A DNA stretch of 8,037 nt from Anaerolineales bacterium UBA6128 (lineage in GTDB: Bacteria; Chloroflexota; Anaerolineae; UBA1429), in the NCBI GenBank assembly GCA_002423325.1, contig DIVQ01000080.1, positions 1 to 8,037 of the forward strand. Reading direction: 5' to 3'. Below the pieces are notes generated by a model that was not told the DNA's origin, did no database searches, and was given only the letters and a program-made list of their open reading frames with translations. The translations under genes were made by a program, and so were the position numbers. Shown one piece after another: positions 1 to 5,736 of this stretch. Every line of letters begins with the position of its first letter. Within the stretch, counting starts at the first letter, position 1.

Positions 1-72
1 AAGATTATCATTTGATTGGACACGGGAAGACACAGACTTGGCTGCGCGCCGTGCAGCGTGCGGAAGCCCGGA

Positions 73-153
73 CTATGGACGCTTGCGGCGACTGGCGGCG
101 CCCAACCACACCCAACAGAGCAGCAGACCGACGATCGTCAGTACGGCTGGCAT
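73..153 (-). CDS. Possible 26-aa single-span membrane peptide
   Basis: The minus strand encodes MPAVLTIVGLLLCWVWLGA followed by a basic tail (ASRRKRP) and a TAG stop. The hydrophobic stretch of about 17 residues followed by Arg/Lys suggests one membrane span with the C-terminus inside. The ATG (153-151) is preceded by a strong Shine-Dalgarno sequence, AGGGAGGA (168-161), at good spacing. An extended -10 (TGT-TACAAT, minus strand 245-237) lies about 85 nt upstream, with no convincing -35. No family is recognised and no function is proposed. A chance open frame is the alternative; the combination of ribosome binding site, hydrophobic span and positive tail is what makes it worth recording. Confidence 0.38.
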   Translation of the reverse strand: MPAVLTIVGLLLCWVWLGAASRRKRP

Positions 154-233
154 GTTCTCTTCCTCCCTGGCCCCGGCTGAGACCCTTCACGGTGGGCGTG
201 GAAGCATCAGCCGGGTGAGAACGCGCGACTAAC

Positions 234-262
234 TGTATTGTAACACACTATGTGCGTATAAT
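234..262 (+). promoter_or_regulatory. Candidate promoter of the GNAT gene
   Basis: A perfect TATAAT -10 lies at 257-262, about 55 bp before the ATG at 318. The matching -35 position (TGTATT, 234-239, 17-bp spacer) is poor, so only the -10 is well supported. A minus-strand extended -10 overlaps this interval, giving a compact divergent promoter arrangement. Confidence 0.45.
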
Positions 263-317
263 ACCGTAAATTCAGGGCAAATGCGGCACACACTAAAAGC
301 CCTACAGGAGCCATCGT

Positions 318-935
318 ATGCAGAAACACCACACAGGGGAGCCGGTTACGCCGCCGCAACGAATCGTGCAGCAAGCGCAGATTGCGCTGCGAGATGGGCG
401 CAATGCGTGGGTGCGCCCGCTGCAGGTCACCGATGCCGAGGCGCTGGGGCGCCTGTTCGTGAGCCTGACGCCGGCTACCACGCGCTTCTACGGCCCACAT
501 CCCTTCGATCGCGCCACCGCGCAGCGTTTGTGCGCCGAATTGGAGCAGGACGCGGAGACGCTGCGCTGTGTCGCGTTGCTGCCTGCGGCCGGAGCGCAGG
601 CCGAGATCATTGGTTACATGATCCTGACGCGTCACATTCATCCTGACGACCAGGCTCGGCATCATCACGCGCTGGATCTGGCGCACTGCGCGGCGCTCGC
701 GCCCTGTATCGCCGACGCCTACCAGAATCAGGGCATCGGGGTGCAGATGGCGCGCCACGTGCTACGCTGGGGGCGCGAGATGGGGCTCAGACAGGTCATC
801 CTGATGGGGGGTGTGCAGGCGCGCAACGCGCGCGCGCGGCACGTGTACGCTATCCTGGGCTTCCGCGAGGTGGGCGCCTTCTGGACGCATGGCGCGGTGG
901 GGCTGCTGAACTATAGCATGGTGCTGAACCTGTAG
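318..935 (+). CDS. GNAT-family N-acetyltransferase
   Basis: This 205-residue protein is predicted to be a cytoplasmic acetyl-CoA-dependent N-acetyltransferase; the acceptor is unknown. The family's acetyl-CoA pyrophosphate loop is visible as QNQGIG (residues 136-141, consensus Q/RxxGxG/A), followed by the helix ARHVLRWGREMGL and strand QVILMG. Motif B follows as N170-ARARHVYAILGF-182, the usual C-terminal Tyr/Phe region. The N-terminal part (ALRDGRNAWVRPLQVTDAEAL, about 23-43) matches the standard GNAT opening strand and helix. A His-rich stretch at 106-123 (including HHH at 115-117) lies just before the acetyl-CoA motif and is not a common family feature. The start is supported by AGGAG (306-310) seven bases before ATG. 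The gene converges on the Fur-family gene with 20 bp between stops and no clear terminator. Length is slightly above the typical 150-190 residues because of an N-terminal extension of about 20. Confidence 0.85.
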   Translation: MQKHHTGEPVTPPQRIVQQAQIALRDGRNAWVRPLQVTDAEALGRLFVSLTPATTRFYGPHPFDRATAQRLCAELEQDAETLRCVALLPAAGAQAEIIGYMILTRHIHPDDQARHHHALDLAHCAALAPCIADAYQNQGIGVQMARHVLRWGREMGLRQVILMGGVQARNARARHVYAILGFREVGAFWTHGAVGLLNYSMVLNL

Positions 936-955
936 GCAGTGCGGCGGCGGCGCGT

Positions 956-1420
956 CTAGGCGTCGTCTCCGGGAGGCTGGGGGGCGCAATTCTCCAGGGC
1001 CTGGCAGGCCTGGCATAGTCCGGAGATGAGGAGGTGTTCGGCCTCGGCGCGAAAGCCGAGCTCCTGCTCAAGCGCTGTCAGGAAGGGCTCAATCTGCTCT
1101 GTCTCGACGCGTATCAGCGCGCCACAGCGGCGACAACGCAGATGGTGATGTGTCCCGTGCACCGAAGTCAGCTCGTAACGGCGCAGGCCGTCCCCCAGGT
1201 CAATCATCACCAGCAGGCCGAACGCTTGCAGCAGCTCGAGCGTGCGATACACCGTCGCGATATCCACCGTGGCATTGAGCTGCAGAGCACACGTTTGGAT
1301 CTCCTCGGCCGTGGCGTGATCCTCCAGGTCGTGCAGCACCGTCAGCACCGCCTCCCGCTGCGGCGTCAGACGAAAGCCGCGTTCGCGCAGTTTGGCAAGG
1401 AACTCTTCCTGGCATGACAT
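956..1420 (-). CDS. Fur-family metal-responsive transcriptional repressor
   Basis: This 154-residue protein has the Fur/Zur/PerR layout. An N-terminal winged helix (about 10-75, RGFRLTPQREAVLTVL then recognition helix VDIATVYRTLELL at 52-64) is followed by a metal-binding dimerisation domain. Visible metal ligands include H35, E83, H88, H91-H93 and two CxxC pairs, C96/C99 (HHHLRCRRCG) and C136/C139 (CQACQ). The CxxC pairs are the usual structural zinc site. The position matching PerR's regulatory Asp after CGxxx appears to be Arg104, so Fur- or Zur-like sensing seems likelier than peroxide sensing; this is an alignment by eye. The ATG at 1420 is chosen over the upstream in-frame start at 1471 because a GAGGGGG ribosome binding site sits 8 bases before it and homologues begin near this point. 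A promoter lies at 1485-1457. The gene is divergent from the first binding-protein gene, but no Fur-type box is evident. Confidence 0.9.
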   Translation of the reverse strand: MSCQEEFLAKLRERGFRLTPQREAVLTVLHDLEDHATAEEIQTCALQLNATVDIATVYRTLELLQAFGLLVMIDLGDGLRRYELTSVHGTHHHLRCRRCGALIRVETEQIEPFLTALEQELGFRAEAEHLLISGLCQACQALENCAPQPPGDDA

Positions 1421-1456
1421 GGCCGCTTCCCCCTCTGGTTGCGACTGATTGACCCC

Positions 1457-1485
1457 ATTGTAGCCGCGCACGTCGGCGTGTTCAA
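1457..1485 (-). promoter_or_regulatory. Promoter of the Fur-family gene
   Basis: On the minus strand, TTGAAC (1485-1480) and TACAAT (1462-1457) are separated by exactly 17 bp. The predicted transcript starts near 1450, giving a leader of about 30 nt before the ATG at 1420. No recognisable Fur or Zur box overlaps it. Confidence 0.6.
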
Positions 1486-1603
1486 GTCTTTCGGCACGGA
1501 GGCCGCGGCTGGGTGCGGTTGGTCGTGTCGCCTGGCGAGTGCACGAGTCGCGAGATGCTGTGGCGACACGGGCGCACTACGTAAGGCAACATTTGAGCGT
1601 GTG

Positions 1604-1632
1604 TTGACTTACCGGTCTACATGTGTTACACT
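1604..1632 (+). promoter_or_regulatory. Extended -10 promoter of binding protein 1
   Basis: TTGACT (1604-1609), a 17-bp spacer, then TACACT (1627-1632) preceded by TG at 1624-1625 (TGT-TACACT). This is a near-consensus housekeeping-sigma promoter with an extended -10. The predicted start near 1639 leaves a leader of about 170 nt before ATG 1808. The same design recurs before the other two binding-protein genes (5133-5161 and 7441-7469). Confidence 0.75.
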
Positions 1633-1649
1633 CCGTGTGACACGTGTAG
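1617..1649 (+). promoter_or_regulatory. 33-bp palindromic operator over the -10
   Basis: Two 15-base arms (1617-1631 and 1635-1649) are inverted copies matching at 13 of 15 positions around a TCC centre. Each arm contains GTGTnACAC (1623-1631 and 1635-1643), itself a small palindrome, so the site is both an inverted repeat and a 12-bp-spaced direct repeat. It covers the -10 and the expected transcription start, the classic position for a repressor operator. In RNA it could also form a hairpin, the two mismatches being U-G pairs, but most of the left arm lies upstream of the start. The cognate regulator is unknown. Confidence 0.6.
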
Positions 1650-1807
1650 AGGGTCCGGTGGTAGTGGGCCTGAGGACCTGGAGCTTGGCTCCGTGCGATG
1701 CGCGCGGCGGGCTCTCATGAGTGCAGAACAGGAGAGAGGCTATCGAAACATCAACCGATCGGACCAGTACAGTTCAACGAGATTTCAAGCACACAAAAGG
1801 GGGAGAG

Positions 1808-3640
1808 ATGGCTAATCAAGCAGTATCACGTCGCAAGTTCCTGCGCACGGCAGCACTGGCGGGTGCCGGTGCCGCCCTCGCAGCCTGCGGGGAGACCGTC
1901 AAGGAAACCGTCGTCGTCGAAAAGGAAAAGCTCGTCACCCAGGTCGTGATGGAGACCGTGGTGGTGGAGGGCGAGGTCAAGGAAGTGACCAAGATCGTCG
2001 AGAAGCAGGTCACGGTCACGCCGATTCCCGCCGAGGTGACCGTGCATGGTCGCGAGCTGCCCGCGGATGCGGCGCCCTACGACCAGCAGATCTGGATTGA
2101 GGCTCAGGGCGAGAACAAGCACCTGGACGTCGCGCGCGACATCTACAGCGCCAACTCGGTGCTCAACAAGTCGGTTGAGCCCATGCTCCGCCGCGATCAG
2201 AACCAGGACATCGTCCCGGCTGTCGCCGAGTCGTGGAGCGTAGGCCCCGAGGCTGCTTACTTTGACTTTGTGATCCGCAAGGACTGCAAGTGGAGTGATG
2301 GCACGCCCTTGACGGCCCATGACTGGGTCTACACCTTCCGCCACATCGCGCATCCCGATCTGGACACCCCGTGGGCCTACTTCTGGTATCCCATCAAGGG
2401 CATCAAGGAGTACAAGGCCGGCGAGATCACGCCCGAGGAAGTCGGCGCCGAGGCGCTCGACGACCGCACCCTGCGCATCCACGCGAACGGCGCACAGATC
2501 CCCGCGCTGTTGGCCTATCAGGCCTCGGTGCCGGTTCCCAAGCACGTGGCCGAAAGCAACCCTTCGCACTGGGCTGACTCGGCTGAAGGCTTTGTGGGCA
2601 ACGGCCCCTGGCGCCTGGTCGAGTGGACGCACAATATCCGCATGTGGCACGAGCCGAACGAGTACTATAACGGCCCCCACAAGCCGGCGTTCAAGGAGAT
2701 CTGCGGCGTCATCGGTATGAGCGACCCGTGGACCGCTTGGAAGAGCCACGAATTGGCTCAGGTGAACTTGGGTCAGAACGAGCTGCGCGAAGTGCGCAAC
2801 GATCCCAAGCTCAACTCGATGCTGCACTTTTTCAACAACTTCCAGTCCGGCTTTTTGATCTGCCACACGATGCGCCCGCCTCTGGACAACACCAAGCTGC
2901 GCCAGGCGCTGTCACACGCCATCGACCGTGAGACCATGTGCTTCACGATCCTCGGCGGCACCTCTTCGCCCGGCTATACCATGCTGCCGCCCGGCTTCCC
3001 GGCGTTCAACCAGGAAGGCCTCAAGCACTATCAGGCGTTTGACGTCGAACTGGCCAAGTCGCTGTTGGCCGAAGCCGGCTATCCGGAAGGCAAGGACGCG
3101 AATGGCAACCAGCTCGAGCTCGAGATCGATCTGAGCGGTCGTAACGCGCAGGCCGAGTTTATCCAGCAGCAGTGGCAGGATAACTTGGGCGTCAAGGTCA
3201 ACCTCGAGATCATGGACGGTGGTGTCTGGAGCAAGCGCCGCGCCGAGCACGACTTGGAGCTGTTCTTCTCCGGCTACGAGTATGACTATATCGACCCGGC
3301 GAACTTCCTCACGCAAGGCTGGCGCAGCATCAACGAGAAGGGCTCGAACCGCTGCCCGTGGTTGAACGAAGAGTTCGACTCGCTTTGCGATCAGGCAGAC
3401 AAGGAACCGGATCCCGAGGCGCGTCTCGACCTGTACCGTCAGGCAGAAGAGATCCTCGTCTCCGAGGCCGCGGGCATCTTTTTGACCCACGGTATCATCT
3501 ATCAGATCTGGCACGACTTTGTCCAGGGCGTTCCGGCGGACAAGGACGGCAACGTGGTCTGGCGCTATCTCGACCTCACGTTGATGCAGGCGTACTTCCG
3601 CAACGACGTGACCGACTATATGACGCTCCCGACCCGCTAG
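1808..3640 (+). CDS. ABC peptide-type substrate-binding lipoprotein 1 (SBP family 5)
   Basis: This 610-residue extracytoplasmic solute-binding protein is of the oligopeptide/dipeptide (DppA/OppA-like) family and captures a ligand for an ABC importer. It begins with a twin-arginine lipoprotein signal: SRRKFL (7-12), a hydrophobic Ala-rich segment, and lipobox LAAC with Cys27 as the lipidation site. A linker of alternating Val/Glu/Lys (about 31-72, VVVEKEK, EVTKIVEK, ending TVTPIP) then tethers the binding domain. Family signatures follow: EPMLRRDQNQDIVPAVAESW (124-143), KWSDGTPLTAHDWVYTF (161-177), GFVGNGPWRLVEW (261-273), KLRQALSHAIDRE (363-375) and YEYDYIDPANFL (490-501), the last matching the W.ADYPDP-type motif. 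The start at 1808 is preferred over an in-frame GTG at 1721 because AGGGGGAGAG lies directly upstream and the signal peptide begins properly. The gene has its own promoter and terminator. No permease gene is adjacent; the substrate is inferred from family only. Confidence 0.92.
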   Translation: MANQAVSRRKFLRTAALAGAGAALAACGETVKETVVVEKEKLVTQVVMETVVVEGEVKEVTKIVEKQVTVTPIPAEVTVHGRELPADAAPYDQQIWIEAQGENKHLDVARDIYSANSVLNKSVEPMLRRDQNQDIVPAVAESWSVGPEAAYFDFVIRKDCKWSDGTPLTAHDWVYTFRHIAHPDLDTPWAYFWYPIKGIKEYKAGEITPEEVGAEALDDRTLRIHANGAQIPALLAYQASVPVPKHVAESNPSHWADSAEGFVGNGPWRLVEWTHNIRMWHEPNEYYNGPHKPAFKEICGVIGMSDPWTAWKSHELAQVNLGQNELREVRNDPKLNSMLHFFNNFQSGFLICHTMRPPLDNTKLRQALSHAIDRETMCFTILGGTSSPGYTMLPPGFPAFNQEGLKHYQAFDVELAKSLLAEAGYPEGKDANGNQLELEIDLSGRNAQAEFIQQQWQDNLGVKVNLEIMDGGVWSKRRAEHDLELFFSGYEYDYIDPANFLTQGWRSINEKGSNRCPWLNEEFDSLCDQADKEPDPEARLDLYRQAEEILVSEAAGIFLTHGIIYQIWHDFVQGVPADKDGNVVWRYLDLTLMQAYFRNDVTDYMTLPTR

Positions 3641-3649
3641 ACGTATGTG

Positions 3650-3693
3650 AAAGAGTCCGTGCACACCCTGGTGTGCACGGACTCTTTTTTTTT
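3650..3693 (+). terminator. Rho-independent terminator after binding protein 1
   Basis: A perfect 18-bp inverted repeat (3650-3667 with 3670-3687) surrounds CT, in practice a 17-bp stem with a CCTG tetraloop, and runs into nine T residues (3685-3693). It starts ten bases after the stop codon at 3638-3640. It should end the transcript efficiently and so isolates the binding-protein gene from the peptidase gene that follows. Confidence 0.95.
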
Positions 3694-3694
3694 C

Positions 3695-3700
3695 TATAAT
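3695..3700 (+). promoter_or_regulatory. Candidate -10 for the M28 peptidase gene
   Basis: A perfect TATAAT follows the terminator T-tract by one base and precedes the peptidase ATG (3727) by 26 bases. A 17-bp spacer would put the -35 at 3672-3677 (TGTGCA), inside the terminator stem. That match is weak, so only the -10 is well supported. Confidence 0.45.
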
Positions 3701-3726
3701 GCACAAAACTGATCGATGTGGGGGAC

Positions 3727-5094
3727 ATGATGGATACTCTGGCGCTCGAACGCGAATTGGCGGGCGAGGTGTGGGCGCAATCTTTGCCCTACCGCAACCT
3801 GGTAGAGATGTGCGACCGGTTCGGGCCGCGCTTTGCGGGCACGGACGGCTATGCCAGGGCCGCGGCGTGGATGCAGGCGCGCATGCGCGAGTATGGCCTG
3901 GTGAACGTGCATGGCGAGGCTGTAGAGCACATGGGCTGGGCACGCGGCGAAGCGCTGCTGCGCGTGTTGGCGCCGTATGAAGTCGAGCTGCCCGCCTTTG
4001 CCCTGGCCTACAGCCCGGCCGGAGTATTCGAGGCTGAACTGGCTGACATGAGCTATGGCTCGGCCGAGATCATGGCCGAGCGCGGCGCGCAACTGGCCGG
4101 TAAGCACGCGCTGATGACCAATGCGAACCCGCCAGGCTACCCGCGCTACATCCACCGCAAGGAAAAGTATGCGCGCGCGATGGAGGCCGGCGCGACAGGC
4201 TTTGTCTATGCCAGCACGGGCGTGGGCAGCCTGCCCTTCACGGGCAGCCTGGCCTTTGGACAGGCCGGCAGCATCCCGGGCGTCAGCGTCAGCGCGGAGG
4301 TCGCCATGTCGCTGCGGCGCTGGCTGGAGTCGGGCCCCGTGCGCTTGCAGGTGATCATGCGTGGCGGAGGCTCAAGCGCGGCGCTGAGCCACAACGTGGT
4401 GGGCGAGTTGCCTGGCGGCGCGGTCGACGCCCCACAGATCATCCTTGGGGGGCATCTCGACACCCACGACATCGCGCCGGGCGCCGATGACAACGGCTCG
4501 GGCGTGGTGAGCGCGTTGGAGGCCGCACGGGCTCTGGCGGCGGTGGGGGGCGTGCCGGGAGCCCGGGTCAAAGTGGTGCTGTTCGCGGCCGAGGAACTTG
4601 GCCTGCTGGGCGCCGAAGCCTACGTCGCGGCGCACACGTCTGAGCTGGATGCTATTCGGCTGGTGCTGAATGCCGATTGCGTCGGCGTGGGCGGCGGCAT
4701 GGGCATCTGCACGCAGCAATGGCCGGCGCTGACCGAGGCGCTGCGCGCGCACATGCGCCAGATCGACGAGACCGCCAACGTCAACGATGGCATCGTGCCC
4801 TTCTCGGATCACTTTCCGTTTGCGCTACAAGGCGTGCCCGCGGTGATGGTATCGGGCGGGCCGGGCGAGAGCGGCCGTGGCTTTGGGCACACCGCCTGCG
4901 ATACCGTCGACAAGGTATCCTCCACGCGACTGCAGGGCGTGGCGCTGAACCTGGCGCGTCTGGCGCTGCGCGTCGGCAGTGATGGTGATTGGGCCATCAG
5001 GCGCAGGGCGGCCGAGGACGTGCGTGATATGCTGGTGAGCGGCGGGCACGACGTGATTCTGCGCATGGACGGGCGCTGGCCCTTTGCGGACTGA
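3727..5094 (+). CDS. M28-family zinc metallopeptidase, carboxypeptidase Q-like
   Basis: This predicted di-zinc exopeptidase has about 455 residues. All M28 ligand positions are visible (numbering from 3727): H243 and D245 in GGHLDTH, bridging D254 in GADDNGSG, catalytic base and ligand E289-E290 in FAAEELGLLG, D317 in LNADCVG, and H388 in GFGHTACDT. The N-terminal part (RFGPRFAGTDGYARAAAWM, then GLVNVHGEAVEHMGWARGEA) resembles carboxypeptidase Q. Residues of about 112-212 look like a PA-type insert. No signal peptide or membrane span is seen, so it is probably cytosolic, unlike many M28 enzymes. The start could be 3727 or 3730, both with GGGGGA close upstream; a GTG at 3718 is in frame but lacks a ribosome binding site. 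Lying between peptide-binding lipoproteins, it plausibly hydrolyses imported peptides, which is inference. Confidence 0.88.
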   Translation: MMDTLALERELAGEVWAQSLPYRNLVEMCDRFGPRFAGTDGYARAAAWMQARMREYGLVNVHGEAVEHMGWARGEALLRVLAPYEVELPAFALAYSPAGVFEAELADMSYGSAEIMAERGAQLAGKHALMTNANPPGYPRYIHRKEKYARAMEAGATGFVYASTGVGSLPFTGSLAFGQAGSIPGVSVSAEVAMSLRRWLESGPVRLQVIMRGGGSSAALSHNVVGELPGGAVDAPQIILGGHLDTHDIAPGADDNGSGVVSALEAARALAAVGGVPGARVKVVLFAAEELGLLGAEAYVAAHTSELDAIRLVLNADCVGVGGGMGICTQQWPALTEALRAHMRQIDETANVNDGIVPFSDHFPFALQGVPAVMVSGGPGESGRGFGHTACDTVDKVSSTRLQGVALNLARLALRVGSDGDWAIRRRAAEDVRDMLVSGGHDVILRMDGRWPFAD

Positions 5095-5132
5095 GCCCAT
5101 CGGACCGCGGCGTCAGGTTACGATTCTCTGCA

Positions 5133-5161
5133 TTGACGTAGCCTGGCAGTTGTGATAAACT
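5133..5161 (+). promoter_or_regulatory. Extended -10 promoter of binding protein 2
   Basis: TTGACG (5133-5138), a 17-bp spacer, then TAAACT (5156-5161) preceded by TGA (5153-5155). The segment 5149-5161 matches 7457-7469 of the third promoter at 12 of 13 positions. The predicted start near 5168 leaves a leader of about 257 nt. No palindrome like that at 1617-1649 is present. Confidence 0.7.
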
Positions 5162-5424
5162 TGTATAGGTCTCGCCTGATGAGGGCGATGCGCCTTGGCC
5201 CGCATGCGGAAAGGGCCGAGCGTGTACCTGTGGTCTGCGGGCAGGTCTGCAAGCATGGCTCGCCGCGACAAGCCAATCTATTCGGCAAAGACGCCAGAGG
5301 CCGAGCTCGCAGTGCCGCATATAGCCTTTCAAAGAGTCGAAGGGAGGTGCGGAGCGGCCAGAACCTGTTGTCGGTTATGATGTCACAGCGTCGTTTCATC
5401 GTGTAACTGCAAGAGGAGAACACC
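5162..5424 (+). other. Long 5' leader of binding protein 2
   Basis: About 260 nt separate the promoter from the ATG. No coding frame is convincing. A short GGCCC/GGGCC pairing is possible around 5198-5219, but I see no recognisable riboswitch or T-box. The ribosome binding site AAGAGGAG (5411-5418) ends six bases before the ATG. Confidence 0.4.
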
Positions 5425-5736
5425 ATGCAAGAGCAACGAATGTCGCGTCGTAACTTTGTCAAAGTGGCAGCCCTGACCGGCGCCGGCGCCGTTCTGGCCG
5501 CCTGCCAGCCCGAGGTCGTCAAGGAAACCGTCGTCGTCGAGAAGGAAAAGGTCGTCACCCAGGTCGTCCAGGAGACGGTGATCGTCGAGGGCGAATCCAA
5601 GGAAGTGACCAAGGTCGTCGAGAAAGTGATCACGGCGACGCCTCCTCCGCTCGAGGTGACCGCGCACGGGCGTGTGCTGCCGGCGGATGCCGCGGCATAC
5701 GCGGATCAGGTCTGGATCGAGGGTCATGCCGAGAAC
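5411..5736 (+). repeat. Direct repeat shared by binding-protein genes 2 and 3 (copy 1)
   Basis: This segment, from the ribosome binding site through codon 104, aligns without gaps to 7712-8037. The first 26 bases are identical, as are 5536-5580 and 5701-5736. It marks a gene duplication or conversion; the repeat presumably continues beyond the window in copy 2. Confidence 0.8.

Larger units (their letters stand above)
1..317. other. Intergenic/upstream region without a large gene
   Basis: No long open frame here has a convincing start or recognisable protein. The stretch holds a candidate 26-residue peptide on the minus strand (73-153) and, around 234-262, back-to-back promoter-like elements: a TATAAT facing the acetyltransferase gene and an extended -10 (TGT-TACAAT, 245 down to 237) facing the small peptide. 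The remaining sequence shows nothing I can assign. Confidence 0.5.

Noticed and set aside
1..20. An AT-rich GATTATCATTTGAT segment resembling half of a Fur or Zur box.
   Set aside because: Only a partial match with no gene start identifiable on either side in this window.
207..758. A 183-codon minus-strand frame opposite the acetyltransferase.
   Set aside because: The sense strand has clear acetyl-CoA-binding motifs and a ribosome binding site; the antisense product matches nothing.
1421..1471. A 17-residue N-terminal extension of the Fur-family protein.
   Set aside because: It would begin upstream of the predicted transcription start (about 1450) and the ribosome binding site supports ATG 1420.
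1721..1807. A 29-residue N-terminal extension of binding protein 1 starting at GTG 1721.
   Set aside because: It would bury the twin-arginine signal, and the strong ribosome binding site lies just before ATG 1808.
1826..3943. Long minus-strand frames opposite binding protein 1 and the start of the peptidase gene.
   Set aside because: Same codon-bias effect; products are low-complexity Arg/Val/Leu-rich and have no ribosome binding site or family match.
5162..5424. Possible riboswitch or T-box in the leader of binding protein 2.
   Set aside because: No conserved core motif of a known class is recognisable, and the short GC pairings are expected by chance in such GC-rich sequence.
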